From Symbiodinium microadriaticum (lineage: Eukaryota > Sar > Dinophyceae > Suessiales > Symbiodiniaceae), in the NCBI GenBank assembly GCA_001939145.1, contig LSRX01000353.1:83473-147472 (forward strand): 64,000 nt of DNA, in the 5' to 3' direction. Positions 19,801-31,939 of this stretch are shown one piece after another. The notes beneath the pieces were generated by a model that saw only the letters and a program-made list of their open reading frames with translations, had not been told where the DNA came from and made no database searches. A program made the position numbers and the translations under genes. The first letter of the stretch is position 1; each line of letters begins with the position of its first letter.

Positions 19801-22800
19801 GTGAAGACACCTGAGCCGGCAGTCATAGAACACACGAAGTGTGCTGTCCATACCAACGTGAAATTCTGATGGTTGCAATGCACGCTTGCCTCATTCCTGG
19901 AGGGCCTGCTTGAACCATCGCACCATAGATATTTTTGCACAGATGCACAAGGCATATCCGAACACTGTGCGTGGCGTAGCCTGAGGCATTCGGGCCTGTG
20001 CCCAATCCTTGCTCGGACTGTGCCAAGCTCCCAGCAAGTGCTGGAAGTGTCTGGCACTGACGTCATGCTTACAACCTGCAGTCCACCGCAAGCTCTGTAG
20101 GCTCAACGGCGTTGCCTACCACCATGCAGGCACGGCGATTTTCTTGTAGAACGCCGCTTCAACGTCTGTGCTAACAGGTCTCACAACAGACGAGCGCGGC
20201 CTGCTGGAGGCAGCTTACCGGAAAGGAGTCCTGCGCCACTCGGGGCTGATTGGCCAGATCCTGTTTCGATGATCCTGTTTCGAATGGCTCGTAGGGTAAG
20301 CAAGAAGGCCGGGCCATGTTCTTGTGCATCCGAGGCTGTCTTTGTGCCACGTCAACTCTGGCTGCAGGAGCCCGGCACTCAACCGTTCCCAATCATAAGC
20401 ATCCCGTGCGGTGCCGCGCAGTCGTCGACCGCACCACCATCCGCAGCAGACCCTTTCTCTCCGAGTTTGCTGCAGATCTGCTGCGCGAATGCCTGGCTGT
20501 CTTATGCTTCCCAGGTGAACCTTCCAGCTCGGCGTGTCATCATTCGTTCCATGAAGGCTGTCATTAGCCTTGCCATCGCTAAATGAAGGGAAGGCTTGTC
20601 AATCTCAAGCCTCGCCGAGGTTAACACATAGGAAAAGATGATCTTTCAAACGCTTGCGAGTAGCCGCACCCCTCAGACAGTCCTGATCTCTCGCAACCCA
20701 CGCGAGTTGCACGTCACTTGTCTTCTTCCGCAATGTGGCATGCGTAGCTTTCTGTAACAGTCTTGAAGATCTTTCCGCGCAGGTTGGACGAGATCCTCTG
20801 GATGCTGTCCGTTTCAGACAAATGGCAGGGAACAGATCTCAGCTCCACCGCTGACCAAACTCGGCGTCGTAACCTTCGGCATTTTTGGTCTAGGCGCGCA
20901 GGACGCGTGGGCTTCGATACAGAGGCTTGCGACCTCAACTCCACCTTGTTTGGTAGTGGAGCCGTTGCCAGGGAGAGTGCATTGTGATGGCGAGAACAAT
21001 GAAAGAAGCCGACGAGGCCACCGGTCTTGTGGTCGTGGCTACATCGGGAAGAGACTTGTTCCAACTCACTTGAGAGGCTCGCGCTCTCTTTGCTGCCCAG
21101 CTGCAGCCGCTCCGGCATCAGCCTTAGGTGGGAGCATTGCTTTAGACCAGACCCTGGGTGCCTCCGCACAAGAGTTCCGCTCTGCTTCCGTCAAAGATGG
21201 TAGGTAAGCCGTAGCGGCACGTGATGGCACCTGCAAATGCAAAAAGTCAGGTCAGCCCTGGGGAAGGAGCGATTAGTCAGCTTCCCGGTGTCGAAACCTG
21301 GTGTGACCTTGTGGCTACATGACATGGGCTCAGGTCAGGGCAGTGCTGGAGGTCATCAGCCTGGGACTCGTCCGCACGGTGGAAGAGCTCGAAGTACGCT
21401 TTGCCAGGCACCGCGAATCAATTTCTGAAGCTCGTCTCGGCTGTAGAGTTGCCCAGAGACTGTTCAGGAAGCTGTTCCGCTGTTGCGAAGAGTGGCTGGG
21501 TTCTAAGCTGCGAGTGCTCATGATCCCAGTGTTTCCAACAAGCATGTAGCATGTAGAAGGCCTAGCTCTCCCTGACTGGACGACCCATTCATTGCGAGAG
21601 GGAGCGTTGGCAGCCTTAGGTGCTGTGCAATCTCGGAACGGCTTAAGCACGAGGACCAACATGCCCTTTCCTGATGCCCTGGCAGTTTGCAAGTGACTCA
21701 AGCTAGACTGCAACCACCAGCACCGCCGCCACCACTACTACCACCACCACCACCACCACCACCACCACTACCACCACCACCACCAGCAGAATGTGCTGGG
21801 CAGAATCGTCGTCATCGCCATGATTGTCGGCGCCATTATCAACTATCATTACAACTACTGCACCGTCATGATCATGAAAACAGTCGTCTATCGGAAAGGC
21901 AGTGCGTAGGTGAAAGTAAGCTTCGGACAAGAGCTGCTCATCAAAGCAGGTCGTCAACATGCAGCAGTCCGGCTGTGATGGTCGTGTTCCCGGCAATTTA
22001 CGGGGTGGTTCAGAGCTTCAAAAGATCTGGCGAAGCTGGATCCTGACACCCGCTGCTCCCATAGTCACTGACACGTAGCAGGTGCCATTAATACGGCTTT
22101 CCTGATTCCTTCATGTTCGCAGATGTCCTCAGCTGGCGCGCCACGACTCTCTCAGGCTGTTTCGGCAAGTTTGCTGCAAGACCTACGTTCGGCACTCTGT
22201 TCATTGAAGGCTCGGTTCTTCCGTGCTGCAGCTTGTCCATGCGATGTCTGTGAGAGCTTGAATGCCGGGTGCAGCCGCAAGGCGCAGCAGCTTGTCGAAG
22301 TGGACGACCCTCATGTTGCCTGCTTAGAACCCGGTCCCTTGCGGGGTATGCTGCGAAACTCTTGGGCTTTCGTGCGTGGTGTGTGAAAGGGCTATCCGAG
22401 CATCGCCAGCTCCGAGCCTGAAAGCCAAGGCCCGCCTGTTGCTGCGTGGCAGAGTTGGCTTTCCGTGCATGTCGCATGCCCATGCCCAGGCACGGAGGTG
22501 TATTCGCCACAGGCCGGCGGTGGAACGTGAGATCCAAGGCAGAGGTTCTAGTGCTTCGACAAAAGACGCGCGGAGGCCACAATTCGGTCAACGCCTCTCG
22601 GCAATGGCATCGTCCATTCCGCCCTCAAGCCCGAGGAGGTCGCGAGCAAAACAGCATTGAAAGATTGTGCAAGAGATGTGGCCCGAAGGCATTAAGTGTG
22701 TTCTCGGATCTTCAGAGAGCCCGGAAGTGTCTCTGCCCGGGGCTCGTGAATAGAACACGTCCAGCCTCCGGCTGACTTATTTCTTGCGAGGTCTGGACAA

Positions 22801-23562
22801 CGACCTGCATTTGATCTTCCTGGCCACACCGGCAGCATCCGTCACCATCGAGCCGGACAAGACCTTAGTTGTTACATGACTGCCACCTGGCCCCCCGGCA
22901 TGCCTTGCAAACACATGCAAACACACAGATGCTCCCAGCTGTTTGACCCAACTGGATGTGCTAGCTCTTGCGGATGTGAAGCTGCCTTCTTTATGAGGAC
23001 TGGGCAAGATACCTGAGCTATTACGAGCGACTCCAGTCCAGAGATCGTGTCAAGGGCCAAGCTTCAATTTGAACAGCAACAGTTAACAGGTATGTCTAGC
23101 TTCTTGACGATTGTATCCCCAGGCTGTTTCTGATGCCGTCGGAGTCTCACATCACTTTCTGTTGAAGCAGGCCCACGGAAGGGGTTTTCCGAGCTGTCCC
23201 AAACTTAATCTGCTTCGCCTCGAGTGCACTAAGCAGGCGCAGAATTGCTCATATTCGAGGGGCTTTCCTGCGTGAGTCCGTTCATCTTTCTGCAGTCCAT
23301 GGGGCACCGCGGGCCGCTCCCTGGAAGCAGCGGCGACTGGCGCCAGGTGCTTCCCCCCCAGGGGCAGTAGTCCAAGAAAACCTTACGCACTGTGGAACCA
23401 CGGGTAAACCGAGCTTGTCTACTCAGAGTCTACTCTCATTCCTGAAAGTTTCGGCTGGTACCAATCCCTGGTGCCTTGAGCTGCTAGCATGCAAGCCCTG
23501 ATGCTGTGCGCTTTACAGGGATGCTGCGGCTGCTACCGAAGATGGTGGTGATGAAGAAGCGG

Positions 23563-23622
<60 letters not shown>

Positions 23623-26102
23623 AGGCGGCAGCGGCGGTGGTGGTTGTTGTCGCATGTTGTCGCTATCGTCGTCGTCGTCGTCCTCGTCGTTGCCATACTG
23701 ACACGATGTTGACGACGATGTTGACAACGATGGTGAGGCATGGTCGTGGACGTGGCGGGATGGTGGTGGTGGCGCTGGTGGTGGTCGTGCTGCTGCTGAT
23801 GATGAAGATCATCATCGTCAGCATAGCCACATTAGGAGTACTTGCCTACTTACAAACAGCGGTTCGCCCTCGAAGGACCGCGAGCGCGTCACGGCCTTGC
23901 CAAGGTCTCAGTGAAATAATCTTCACTCTCCATTCATTCATATACGAGTAATTATAAATTGCTGTTGAGCATTGCAAAGGCATCGGCGCTTTTGGGCGGC
24001 TCTTGCCTTGCGAGAACTTGCTGCTGAGAATCCGCCTGCTCGTGCTGGTCCAAGTCCTTCTGTCTGGGGCCTTGGGGGCTGTTTGCCGAACGTGGCTTGC
24101 GCCAAGAGGAGTTGCCTGTGCCTTTGCAGCTTCAAGGGGCTCACTGTCTTGACCTTGGCTTTCGGCTCTGTGACAGTCTGACTGCTTAACTCATGTTCTC
24201 CATACCCAAGGCAGGCGTTGCAGGGAATAGCAGCCACCTACTGCGGAATGGCCGGACCCTTTCTTCCGGTCGCCAGAGACTGTGATGACCGGCTTGGGCA
24301 GGTACGCCAGTTGTGCGAAAGGGTGCACTGGAACGACATGGTGCCCCAACCATGAATTCAGCTCGTAGCCGTTCGCTTTGTGTGTAGCAATCTGGTCGGT
24401 GCCGTCTTTTGCAGGCAGCACTGTTCGACTGCCTGATGCCACGCCTAAACTTCGGTGCTGCGACGGAGGTCGGAGAATGGGCAAAGTTAGGTTTCGCGCT
24501 TGTTCTGGCTGAGCTCCACGGGAGGCGCTGCCTTTGTGCCGAATCCCCGGAGTCCGGGACTGAGCACGAGGTGGCACGGTAGCCAAAGTCAGAGAGGACT
24601 CAAGAAGGTGGCTTCTCCGCACGGCATTTGCGTGGGTTCAGTTCCAACCTCTCAGCATTCAATGCATGCAAACAGCTCCTCAGGGGATGCGTTGCTTCTC
24701 TCTGAAAGTCGGACAGTCCTGCCAGCCCGAAGCGCCCTGTGCAGCAGCTTTCAATGTTTGGACAGGTCTCTGGGGGCAAGCTGCCTGGCAGCCTGCGGTG
24801 TTAAATTCTCCGGCCTTTAGACTTTAGACTCATCTCCTGGAGGCCCCTTTGCTTGGACCTGCGGTGCTGGCAGTCTGAGAGCTTCACCGGGGCACCGGGT
24901 AGCAGAGCGATGACTCGCTCTGGTTGGATCTCCACGGTGTGGATGCCTGTGCTTATGGGTTTCAAAGCCTTGTAAGTTCCAAGCATGTTGTCTCAGAGAG
25001 CCGCAAACACCGTCCCTAAAACAGCTGCGCACCGATGCACCGATGCACCGTTACACCCCTGACCGCGAGAGCGGCGTATCGGCGTGTCGGCGTATTTCCC
25101 TTATGGATCGGCGTATTGGCGTATTTCCCTTGCGGATCGGCGTAGTTTGGCATGGTTCCCTTGCGCCCGGGAGTGGGGTGCAGACCTCGACCGGCTTATC
25201 AACGTATCGGCATATTTCCCTTCCACGCGCCTGCGGCCGGCGCATCGGCGTTTACTCGTATTTCCCGTGTGCCGCGACCGGCGTCTGTCCCGTCCGCGAG
25301 CCTTCACCGGCGTATCGGCGTATCGGCGCAAGGCGATCTAAGGACAGTATTTGCAGGCACGCTGTGTCGTCTGACGCACGCTGCAACTGCACTGCCACGA
25401 ATACTTGGCCAGGCAGTTCCCTTCTGAAGTGAGCTGGTGTCCTGCATCGAAAGCACATGTCGTTTGATCGCCGAGCTCTTCATCTAAATTGGATCTTGCC
25501 TACTTTCCGAAAATCGATCGGGTTTCCAGCAGACAAGGCTCAACAGCAACCTAGTAAGGCTTATGCAGTCTTTGGTTGCTGCACCTGCAAGTTTGCAGCC
25601 TGCTGCAGCATTCATCTTTCCAGCAAAGGTCCACTGCGCGAGAGCAAGGGCCCTGCTGCAGGACCGGCGAACATGCCATTTGCTGTAGCGAGATCGACTG
25701 AGAGGAACAAGCCGCCGTGCACAGCTGGGGGTGCTTGCGCATCGCTTGGCAGCAGGTTGGCCTGTCCAAGGTTGAAGAGGTCGTCTGAAGCTTGGGGTGC
25801 TCCGTGCCTTGTCCCTCGCGATGCTTGCCACAGCTGGGTCAGGGCTTGCTGGGCTTGTTGCATGAGGCACAGTCGCCAGTCTCCATGGTCGAGTCTGCTC
25901 TCAAGAAGCTTTGTCAGCTGGATCCTTGCTGCTACCTCAACTTGTACGAACTGTGCAAGATGTCCAGCAAGCGTCAGCATCGGAGGTGAGCCGAGCGCAG
26001 CCCATCATCAGGAGGTCTTTGAGCCTCAGACTCTCCCGTAAATCTGGAACTAAAACTCGGGTCCAGGCTGTCATCCGCGAAGCAGCAGCCCGGATTATCC
26101 AG
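16850..26102 (+). CDS. POLQ: DNA polymerase theta-type superfamily 2 helicase (POLQ/TEBICHI homologue), many micro-exons
   Basis: Short exons, in order, give the POLQ helicase. 16850-16882 VLVAGQSLVYA; 16947-16985 Walker A, VAPTSAGKSLVSE; 17069-17128 VLMLRQLLFHGRRALLILPF; 17228-17279 VSICVEKVSKLRQAFGA; 17347-17404 LRVEGLYSASDGKFLPEI; 17505-17577 DVAVCTIEKASALLNRLLE; about 17885-17932 DExH box VVDEMHLLGEARHQ; about 17982-18030 YRGYLLELILVK; 18187-18239 LQIVGMSATLPNVRLLA; 18313 to about 18380 DWLGARLYVSEDRPVPL; 18714-18761 QQSVLVFCATK; 19168 on DWCEKAAALLADEMP; 20101-20129 and 20178-20234 NGVAYHHAGLTTDERGLLEA; 20335-20369 and 20515-20556 CATSTLAAGVNLPARRVIIR; 20894-20924 RAGRVGFDTE; 21334 on VRAVLEVISLGLVRTVEELE; 22576-22638 TPLGNGIVHSALKPEE; about 22689-22742 ALSVFSDLQRARKCL; about 22791-22860 LDNDLHLIFLATP; about 23012-23053; 23123-23170 AVSDAVGVSHHFLLK; 24302-24340 VRQLCERVHWNDM; about 25626 on CARARALLQAGP; about 26067-26102 AVIREAAARIIQ. 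POLQ acts in microhomology-mediated end joining in the nucleus. The family A polymerase domain was not found, so either its exons lie at 26.1-30.7 kb and escaped me, or this is a helicase-only form (HELQ is the alternative). The chain resembles plant TEBICHI most. Confidence 0.88.
21721..21785. repeat. CAC/CCA trinucleotide microsatellite
   Basis: Runs of CCA/CAC with a few ACTA interruptions, inside an apparent POLQ intron. ORFs here with poly-Pro or poly-Val are artefacts of the repeat. Confidence 0.9.
23566..23622. repeat. (CTG)19 repeat in a POLQ intron
   Basis: Nineteen perfect CTG units, followed by GTT/GTC-rich simple sequence to about 23790. It lies between the POLQ exons 23123-23170 and 24302-24340, so it should be intronic. 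It gives long poly-Leu, poly-Ala and poly-Gln ORFs that are not genes. Confidence 0.95.
25030..25335. repeat. Degenerate tandem repeat built on CGGCGTAT...ATTTCCCTT
   Basis: Units such as GGATCGGCGTATTGGCGTAT followed by TTCCCTTGCG recur about ten times in varied form. They are separated by 20-60 bases, some with CGACCGGC or CGCCTGCGGCC added. They lie between the POLQ exon at 24302 and the one near 25626. Confidence 0.75.
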
Positions 26103-29100
26103 GGAGCGTGTGGGCCTCGTCCGGGAATTGGACCCGTGCCTTGATGCCCTCAGTGCTATCTTTTAGGCAGCAACAAATCAACGCCGAGCTGCAGAGAATG
26201 CAGGCGCCTCCTGATCGAGCCGTTTGCTTTTAGCTCTCAGCCTTTCCAGCTGCTTCAGCAAAGCGGAATTTCATTGCAGCAAAGCTCTTCATTGGAGGAC
26301 GAGACGGAAGAGGCTCGAGCACGTGCTCTCCTCAGCTTTTTGCTGTGTTTCGACATGGCACGGCGGCTTTCCCGTAAGGGTTTGGGAAAACATCGCTTCT
26401 CACCGAGGCTTCTTCCGGAAGGGCCCCGGCTGGACTCAGAGCAGCTGCCTTGGAGCTCCCGTGTTGATTCGAGACATCTGCTCAGCCCTGAGGCTCCGCT
26501 TGAGTGGCCCGGTACGGGGACGGGGTCTCAGACTGGGACTGCAGGGGTTTTGCAGCCCTCAGCCTGGAAAAAGGCGTGAATCGGCCTTCTTGGCAGGATC
26601 ATCTGTGCGATTTCGCCCGAAACCTGATGTCCTGCAGTTTTCGGAAAGGGGGGCTCAAGGGGTTTTCCCCCCAGAACAGCTGGGCCATGAGGCGCTTTGA
26701 TGCGCTTTGATAGCTGTTTTGTCCGCTGTGTTATGCATCTATATCGTTCTGCATCCTGGCTGCGCAGTCAACATGGTGTGCTGCGGCCGATTGGAGCAGG
26801 ACACGGACGAAGTCACACCAGGACGATAGCTTTTAGACATGCCTCGACTTCAGGGACAGCCCGGACACTACAAGAGAACGAAGTGCCTGATGAAGCAATG
26901 TCCACGTCGGGACCCTGCAGGTGAAGAGTGCGGGTCAAAACGATTCAAGTGCTTCTGAAGGTCCTCTAAAAATGCCGCCAATCCGGAGGCCTGCTGGCAC
27001 ACGGGGTTGGCACTGTTTTCCATCGAGTGCAACCATTGAAATTGTGCTGAAATAGAGTGGAAGGCAGCAAAGACCACAGTGCGTGAGTTCGATCCCAAGC
27101 TAAATTTGACTGCATTGCAAACATGTTGCGTAGAGAAGTGAAGAGACTCGTTGGTAACGTTCCCATGTCTCGTCGCTCATGAGCTTGCTCTGGGTTTTTG
27201 AACGATTCTTTTCCGACACTAGTAGGTAGGAGTCAATGGTTTGTAACTGTAACATTTTGAACTGCTGATGGGTAGTTCTCTAAATTAGGGTGCCCATTTT
27301 GGTCCCTGCACCCGTATGACAAGGACCCCCAAAGGGACCCTAATTTAGAGAACTACCCTGATTTCTCCGGATCCCTCGAGGTTCGGCCTCAGTGTGGCAG
27401 ACTTTGGCGGTATCGGTGGGCGCACGTCGGGGCCTTGTCAGCTGCCAGCTCTTCGAAAAATACCTGTGCCTGGCGCAGGTCCGGTGATAGCTTCCGAGGC
27501 AACGGTTGCAGAGATCCGTAGAGACTCTAAAACCCGAAAGCCGCCCGAATCCCTGTCTGTAGGAGCCATATGGAGCCGTAAAGGACTCTATTTCTAGGCT
27601 GCTTTATGGCCCGACATATTGATGGCTTGGTGCTCGGGGTCGCAGCACGGAAGGCTTTGGCTCCCTGGGCGCGGCGACACCAACCGGGTACGCCCCAAAG
27701 GGCTTCAGGGGAAGATGGGCAAGGCGGTGAAGGAGCAGGAAGAGGGGCGTCATCTCCAAGCCAAGGCGGTTCGAGAATTCCATACCGTTCGCTGGAGGTA
27801 CACCCGCCACCGGAAACGTCCGGCTGATGAAGCCTGTTTTGTGGACGATGAGCCAGCCTCTTGAGAATCATGCAGCCAGCGTGTTGAGTGATGCCATAGC
27901 CGAAGATCGGGCAAACTTCGCACTTGAGGTTTCGAACGCCAGAGTCTTCTGCCAGGCTTCTCCCGTTCATCCAAGAGCAATTGCCAAGCTTCGGATCGGT
28001 ATGCTTCCTCATTTTCGTTTTTTGGTTGACCTGTCTCAAGCTGCCACATCCTGCTTCCCGTTGGCGTGAATCAAGACAGCATATCGGCGCATTCGTTACA
28101 TCAACACAGAATCTGGCACTTGCCACCTGCAATTGTCGTGGGCGAACAGTCTCCACGACGTACCACTATCGAAATGAAGCAGGTAAACAAACCAACACAG
28201 GAGAACCCAGCATGAGCGACCCTGTGAATCCGTACGGATGCCGGATTGATGCTGTGAATGTATCTAGGATTGAAGACCATTTGTCCATGTTTTTTCACGG
28301 ACTGCGCCTTAAGGAAGACTCAAAGAGACATGCAGTGCTGCAATTTTTTCACGACCCATCGCTTACAGAGCACTGTCAGCTTGAGGTCTGAATGAAGGTG
28401 AACTCGACACAATCGTCCTTTCGCAGAGAACGACACTCCAGCCTCCTGCAACGGGCAGTCTTCGTCGGGATGGCAAAGCGTAGTCTGCGAAGGGTTCCTA
28501 GGCAGGATTTGGCAAGGATGAAACTCGGAAGACTGGGCATGCTCCCAGAAACCTCTCTCTGTCTTTGACAACATGCCCACCTGTGTGCTGGTAGTCAACA
28601 GCCTGAAGCTCTGCTCCTGTGAAGTTCTTCGATGGATGCGACTCCGACTCCTCGGCCGACGACCCTCCTACAGACACCGCCTCGCCGCAGACACCGGTCG
28701 GCCGCAGCTAGCTCAAGAGCAAACCTGCTGCGACCCAGAATCTCGACACCTTGCTGAGATCCCAAGGCTAGCCCAGCTGAGCACAATGAGCAGAGTGACC
28801 GCCTCACGCCGATCAGCGAGGCTTCTGACAAGTGCTGAGTCGCCAGGTTGTGTTGGACAGCATCCGGTTTGCAAGAATTGCAGGGCAGGAGGCTCCGACT
28901 AAACGAGACGGACAGCAGCACCGGATCCACTGTGCAGGAGCCATGCTGGCACTTGTCTCAAGAAGTTTCGATGGCATGGGGCGCCTTTAGCCACAGGACA
29001 GTGACATCGAGAACAAGCCTCCCGGGCTTGACCAGGAGGAGGCCAGGCTGTCTAGTGAGTCTAGTGCCGCTAGCTGCATGAGGTTCCCGTTGCACTATGT

Positions 29101-30769
29101 TTCACTGTATCGTTTCCCGTGGGTTCTTATGGCTACACCGGACTGGACAATGCGCGCACACAACCACCCATAGCTGCTCAGGTCCCTAAACCAGTGGGCT
29201 GTTCTAGCCGTTTGCGGCTGAACTAAATCCACCGAGAAAAGACGCTGTTTCAACTTTCCTAAGCTCGCAAGTCGAAAGGTGGATCCTTCAACTCCTTGAA
29301 GCAGCGACAATCCTCTGCAAAAAAGACGTAGGGTTTGCTTCTCGCACTTGCCCCCTGCCAAGTGCTTCTTGGCTTTCCAAAGGCCAAGTCAGCGAACATC
29401 CCCATCAGATCGGCCCAGAATCACGCTTCTTGACCCGCCGCTCTTCCGAAAGCGAGCTCTGTCACTCCACATATGCACTTCTCACTGAAAGTCGTGGAGT
29501 TTTCAACACGAAGCCGGGCGTGGAGTGGAAGCCCCTGCGCGGGGTGTCGAGAAAAGACTTTTGGAGCTGGCAAGTTGCTACGGACGGCCGCGAGCCAGCC
29601 ACCAACGACCGATGCGATATCATCGGTTGCCCGCGTGAAGCGAAGAGTGCAGTCAGGATAAGGAGCACCCGCCATATTGAACTGGGCCTGTTGTCAACAG
29701 CCACCCAGAAGTGGTTCGACGGTGAGCCTGGAGCTTTGAGTACTGTCTTTTACCGGTGAGTCCTCCGCTGCGTTGAGTTTCCAGCCTTGTCTTTCGAGCG
29801 TGCTATTGGTACTGGGTAGGTCTCAACTCCGGAACCTGCAGCCCGGGTGATGCGCTCCCCCGGTTGGGTGCCTGGGCGGCGAGCGCTCGAGTTGGGGAAC
29901 GTGCTGCAGGCCCCCGCCCAGCCCCGCCACAGAAGCGGACCGAAACAGCTGCCGACCAGGAGCTTGCTTTGGATGTTCCCGAGGAGCTTACCGGTCAGGC
30001 ACCCTCTCGCAGAGAGTCTCAGAGATGGAGGCAGTGAAAGCAACTGCCAGGCGCAGGCTCCAGACTCACATTCACCTCCCTCTTCCGAGGGATCCCCTCC
30101 GAAGGAGCAGCGGGAGAAGGCAGTGCTCCGTTTCCAGGTCTCACATGGTCTCACAGAGGTGCGCCTGCACCCGCCACTGGAAAACTCATGCTGTCGCACA
30201 GAATCTGGGGGAGCTGCTGGATGAGCGCATCGCAGCTAATGAAGGTGGAAGGCCGGGTTGTCAGTTGCCAGTTGCCTCAGAAACTAAGTTTTATTGTTCC
30301 AGGTACTCTTTCGACATCTATGTCGATCCAGAAAACCGATGAGGTCTCAGCTGTGTCTCGGTAACGTGCCAGCTTTCAAAGCCTCCCGGAGGAGAACAGA
30401 GAATCTCGAGTGCGGATCGCGACTCGTTTCACTGCTGTGAGTACCGCAGTGTCAATCCACGCTCGGTACTTCCGCCGTTGGTTGAAGATGCTTTGTCGCG
30501 AGTTGGAAGCAGCAGAGCTGCTGACGGCAAATTCGGCATTGAATGTTTGACATAACTTCCGGTTTTTTTCTGCACTGTAGATGGGGGAACGTGGTAGGGT
30601 GTCTAGGGGCACGTTAGACACTGCCACAGGCAAAAATGGCTGGCTCGTCCGTGATCCATGTCCGATAGCAGTTGCGTGCTGTGAGATTCAATGTTGAACG
30701 TGGATATTTTGGCCGTCGTGGGCTCCCCTTGTGCTCAAGAACCCGTAACTGATTGCCAACCTATCCCGC
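26103..30769. other. Unresolved region between the POLQ helicase exons and the first HAD gene
   Basis: Two coiled-coil-like fragments just downstream could be more POLQ exons: RQQQINAELQRMQ (about 26164-26205) and EDETEEARARALLSFL (about 26296-26345). The polymerase motifs of a family A enzyme were not found. A MITE lies at 27270-27358. The remainder has short ORFs only and nothing I recognise. Confidence 0.45.
27270..27358. mobile_element. MITE, copy 1 (89 bp)
   Basis: Terminal inverted repeats of about 22 bp (GGGTAGTTCTCTAAATTAGG at the left, its complement at the right) enclose a short centre. TGAT is present directly before (27266-27269) and directly after (27359-27362), which is a 4-bp target-site duplication. 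Confidence 0.88.
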
Positions 30770-31939
30770 ATGGCAGCAAGAATGGCGTCTCCAGCTGTTG
30801 GACTCAGTCCAGTGGCTTTCACTGTGATTGGCAGTGCATCGAAGCCCCAGCTGCGAGGAGCGGCCCTGAAGGCTCAGACTCAGAGGGAGTCTACAAACGG
30901 TGCTTTGCTTCTAAGCAGCTGTGCATCAGCCTTGGGTGCCGCTGCGGTGGCTTCTGGACTCAAAGCCAGCCGCTTCGGGAAGAGGCGTCACGGCACCGTG
31001 TGCCGTGCAACCGCCGTGATGAACAAGGCAGAGAAGCTGGCAGTCCCTGGTAAGATCCTGGACAACGTCGACATTTTCATATTCGACTGCGATGGTGTGA
31101 TCTGGCGTGGAGATTCCGTCATCCCAGGAATTCCTCAGGTGATTGAAAACTTGCGCGCGGGGGGGAAGAAGCTCTTCTTCGTGACCAACAACTCGACCAA
31201 GAGCAGAGCCGGGTACAAGTCCAAGTTCACTTCCCTTGGTCTGGATGTGCAGCCAGAGGAAATTTTCTCCTCATCCTTTGCTGCTGCTGCATATCTAGAA
31301 CAGACTAACTTCAAGCAGACCGGCAAGAAGGTCTACATCATCGGAGAGAAGGGAATTGGTGAAGAGCTGGATCTTATCGGTGTCCCATGGTTTGGGGCTG
31401 AGGCAGACAAAGACAACCAGCCCAACATGGGATCCGGCGGCAGAGTAGAGGTCGACCACGATGTGGGCGCAGTGGTGGTTGGCTTCGATCGGCACATCAA
31501 CTACTACAAGTTGCAGTACGCGCAGTTGTGCTTGAATGAGCTGCCCGGCTGCGAGTTCATCGCCACCAACTTGGACCGCGTAACTCACCTGACCGATGCA
31601 CAGGAGTGGGCTGGAAACGGGACGATGGTCGGGGCAGTCACTGGCTGCACCGGCCGCGAGCCCACTCTTGTGGGCAAACCTGCCCCACTGATGATTGATT
31701 ACATCGCGAAGAAGTACGGCATCACGGATCGCTCCCGCATTTGCATGGTCGGGGACAGGCTGGACACAGACATCGCCTTCGGTCGCAACAACGGCCTCAA
31801 GACTTGCCTGACTCTTTCTGGCGTGACATCCGAGGACGAGTTGATGGACCGTGTGCCGCGCAAGAAGGGTACGGAAGGGATTCAGCCGGAGTTCTACGTG
31901 GAGACCATCAACGATTTCTTCGCGGGCGTTTCCAGGTGA
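30770..31939 (+). CDS. Phosphoglycolate phosphatase-like HAD hydrolase with N-terminal targeting extension
   Basis: A single intronless frame of 389 residues. The catalytic part (about 100-385) is a HAD-superfamily phosphatase of the phosphoglycolate/4-nitrophenyl phosphatase type. Motif I is FIFDCDGVIWRGD with its two catalytic aspartates, motif II is FVTNNSTKSR, the motif III lysine lies in LVGKPAP, and motif IV is MVGDRLDTDIAF. Known members hydrolyse 2-phosphoglycolate, the product of Rubisco oxygenation, in the plastid. Residues 1-85 precede the conserved part, are rich in Ala/Ser/Arg with few acidic residues, and contain a hydrophobic stretch (ALLLSSCASALGAAAVASGL) before a basic SRFGKRR. 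This fits the multipartite plastid leaders of dinoflagellates, although an N-terminal signal peptide is weak. An alternative start is the Met at residue 5. Its paralogue follows 728 bases downstream on the same strand. Confidence 0.9.
   Translation: MAARMASPAVGLSPVAFTVIGSASKPQLRGAALKAQTQRESTNGALLLSSCASALGAAAVASGLKASRFGKRRHGTVCRATAVMNKAEKLAVPGKILDNVDIFIFDCDGVIWRGDSVIPGIPQVIENLRAGGKKLFFVTNNSTKSRAGYKSKFTSLGLDVQPEEIFSSSFAAAAYLEQTNFKQTGKKVYIIGEKGIGEELDLIGVPWFGAEADKDNQPNMGSGGRVEVDHDVGAVVVGFDRHINYYKLQYAQLCLNELPGCEFIATNLDRVTHLTDAQEWAGNGTMVGAVTGCTGREPTLVGKPAPLMIDYIAKKYGITDRSRICMVGDRLDTDIAFGRNNGLKTCLTLSGVTSEDELMDRVPRKKGTEGIQPEFYVETINDFFAGVSR

Noticed and set aside
23484-23741. Poly-Leu, poly-Gln and poly-Ser ORFs
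   Set aside because: Artefacts of the CTG repeat in a POLQ intron.
30690-30769. Possible relic dinoflagellate spliced leader upstream of the first HAD gene (ATTTTGG and GCTCAAG present)
   Set aside because: The two pieces are separated and out of register with the known leader, so the match is too weak to report as a feature.
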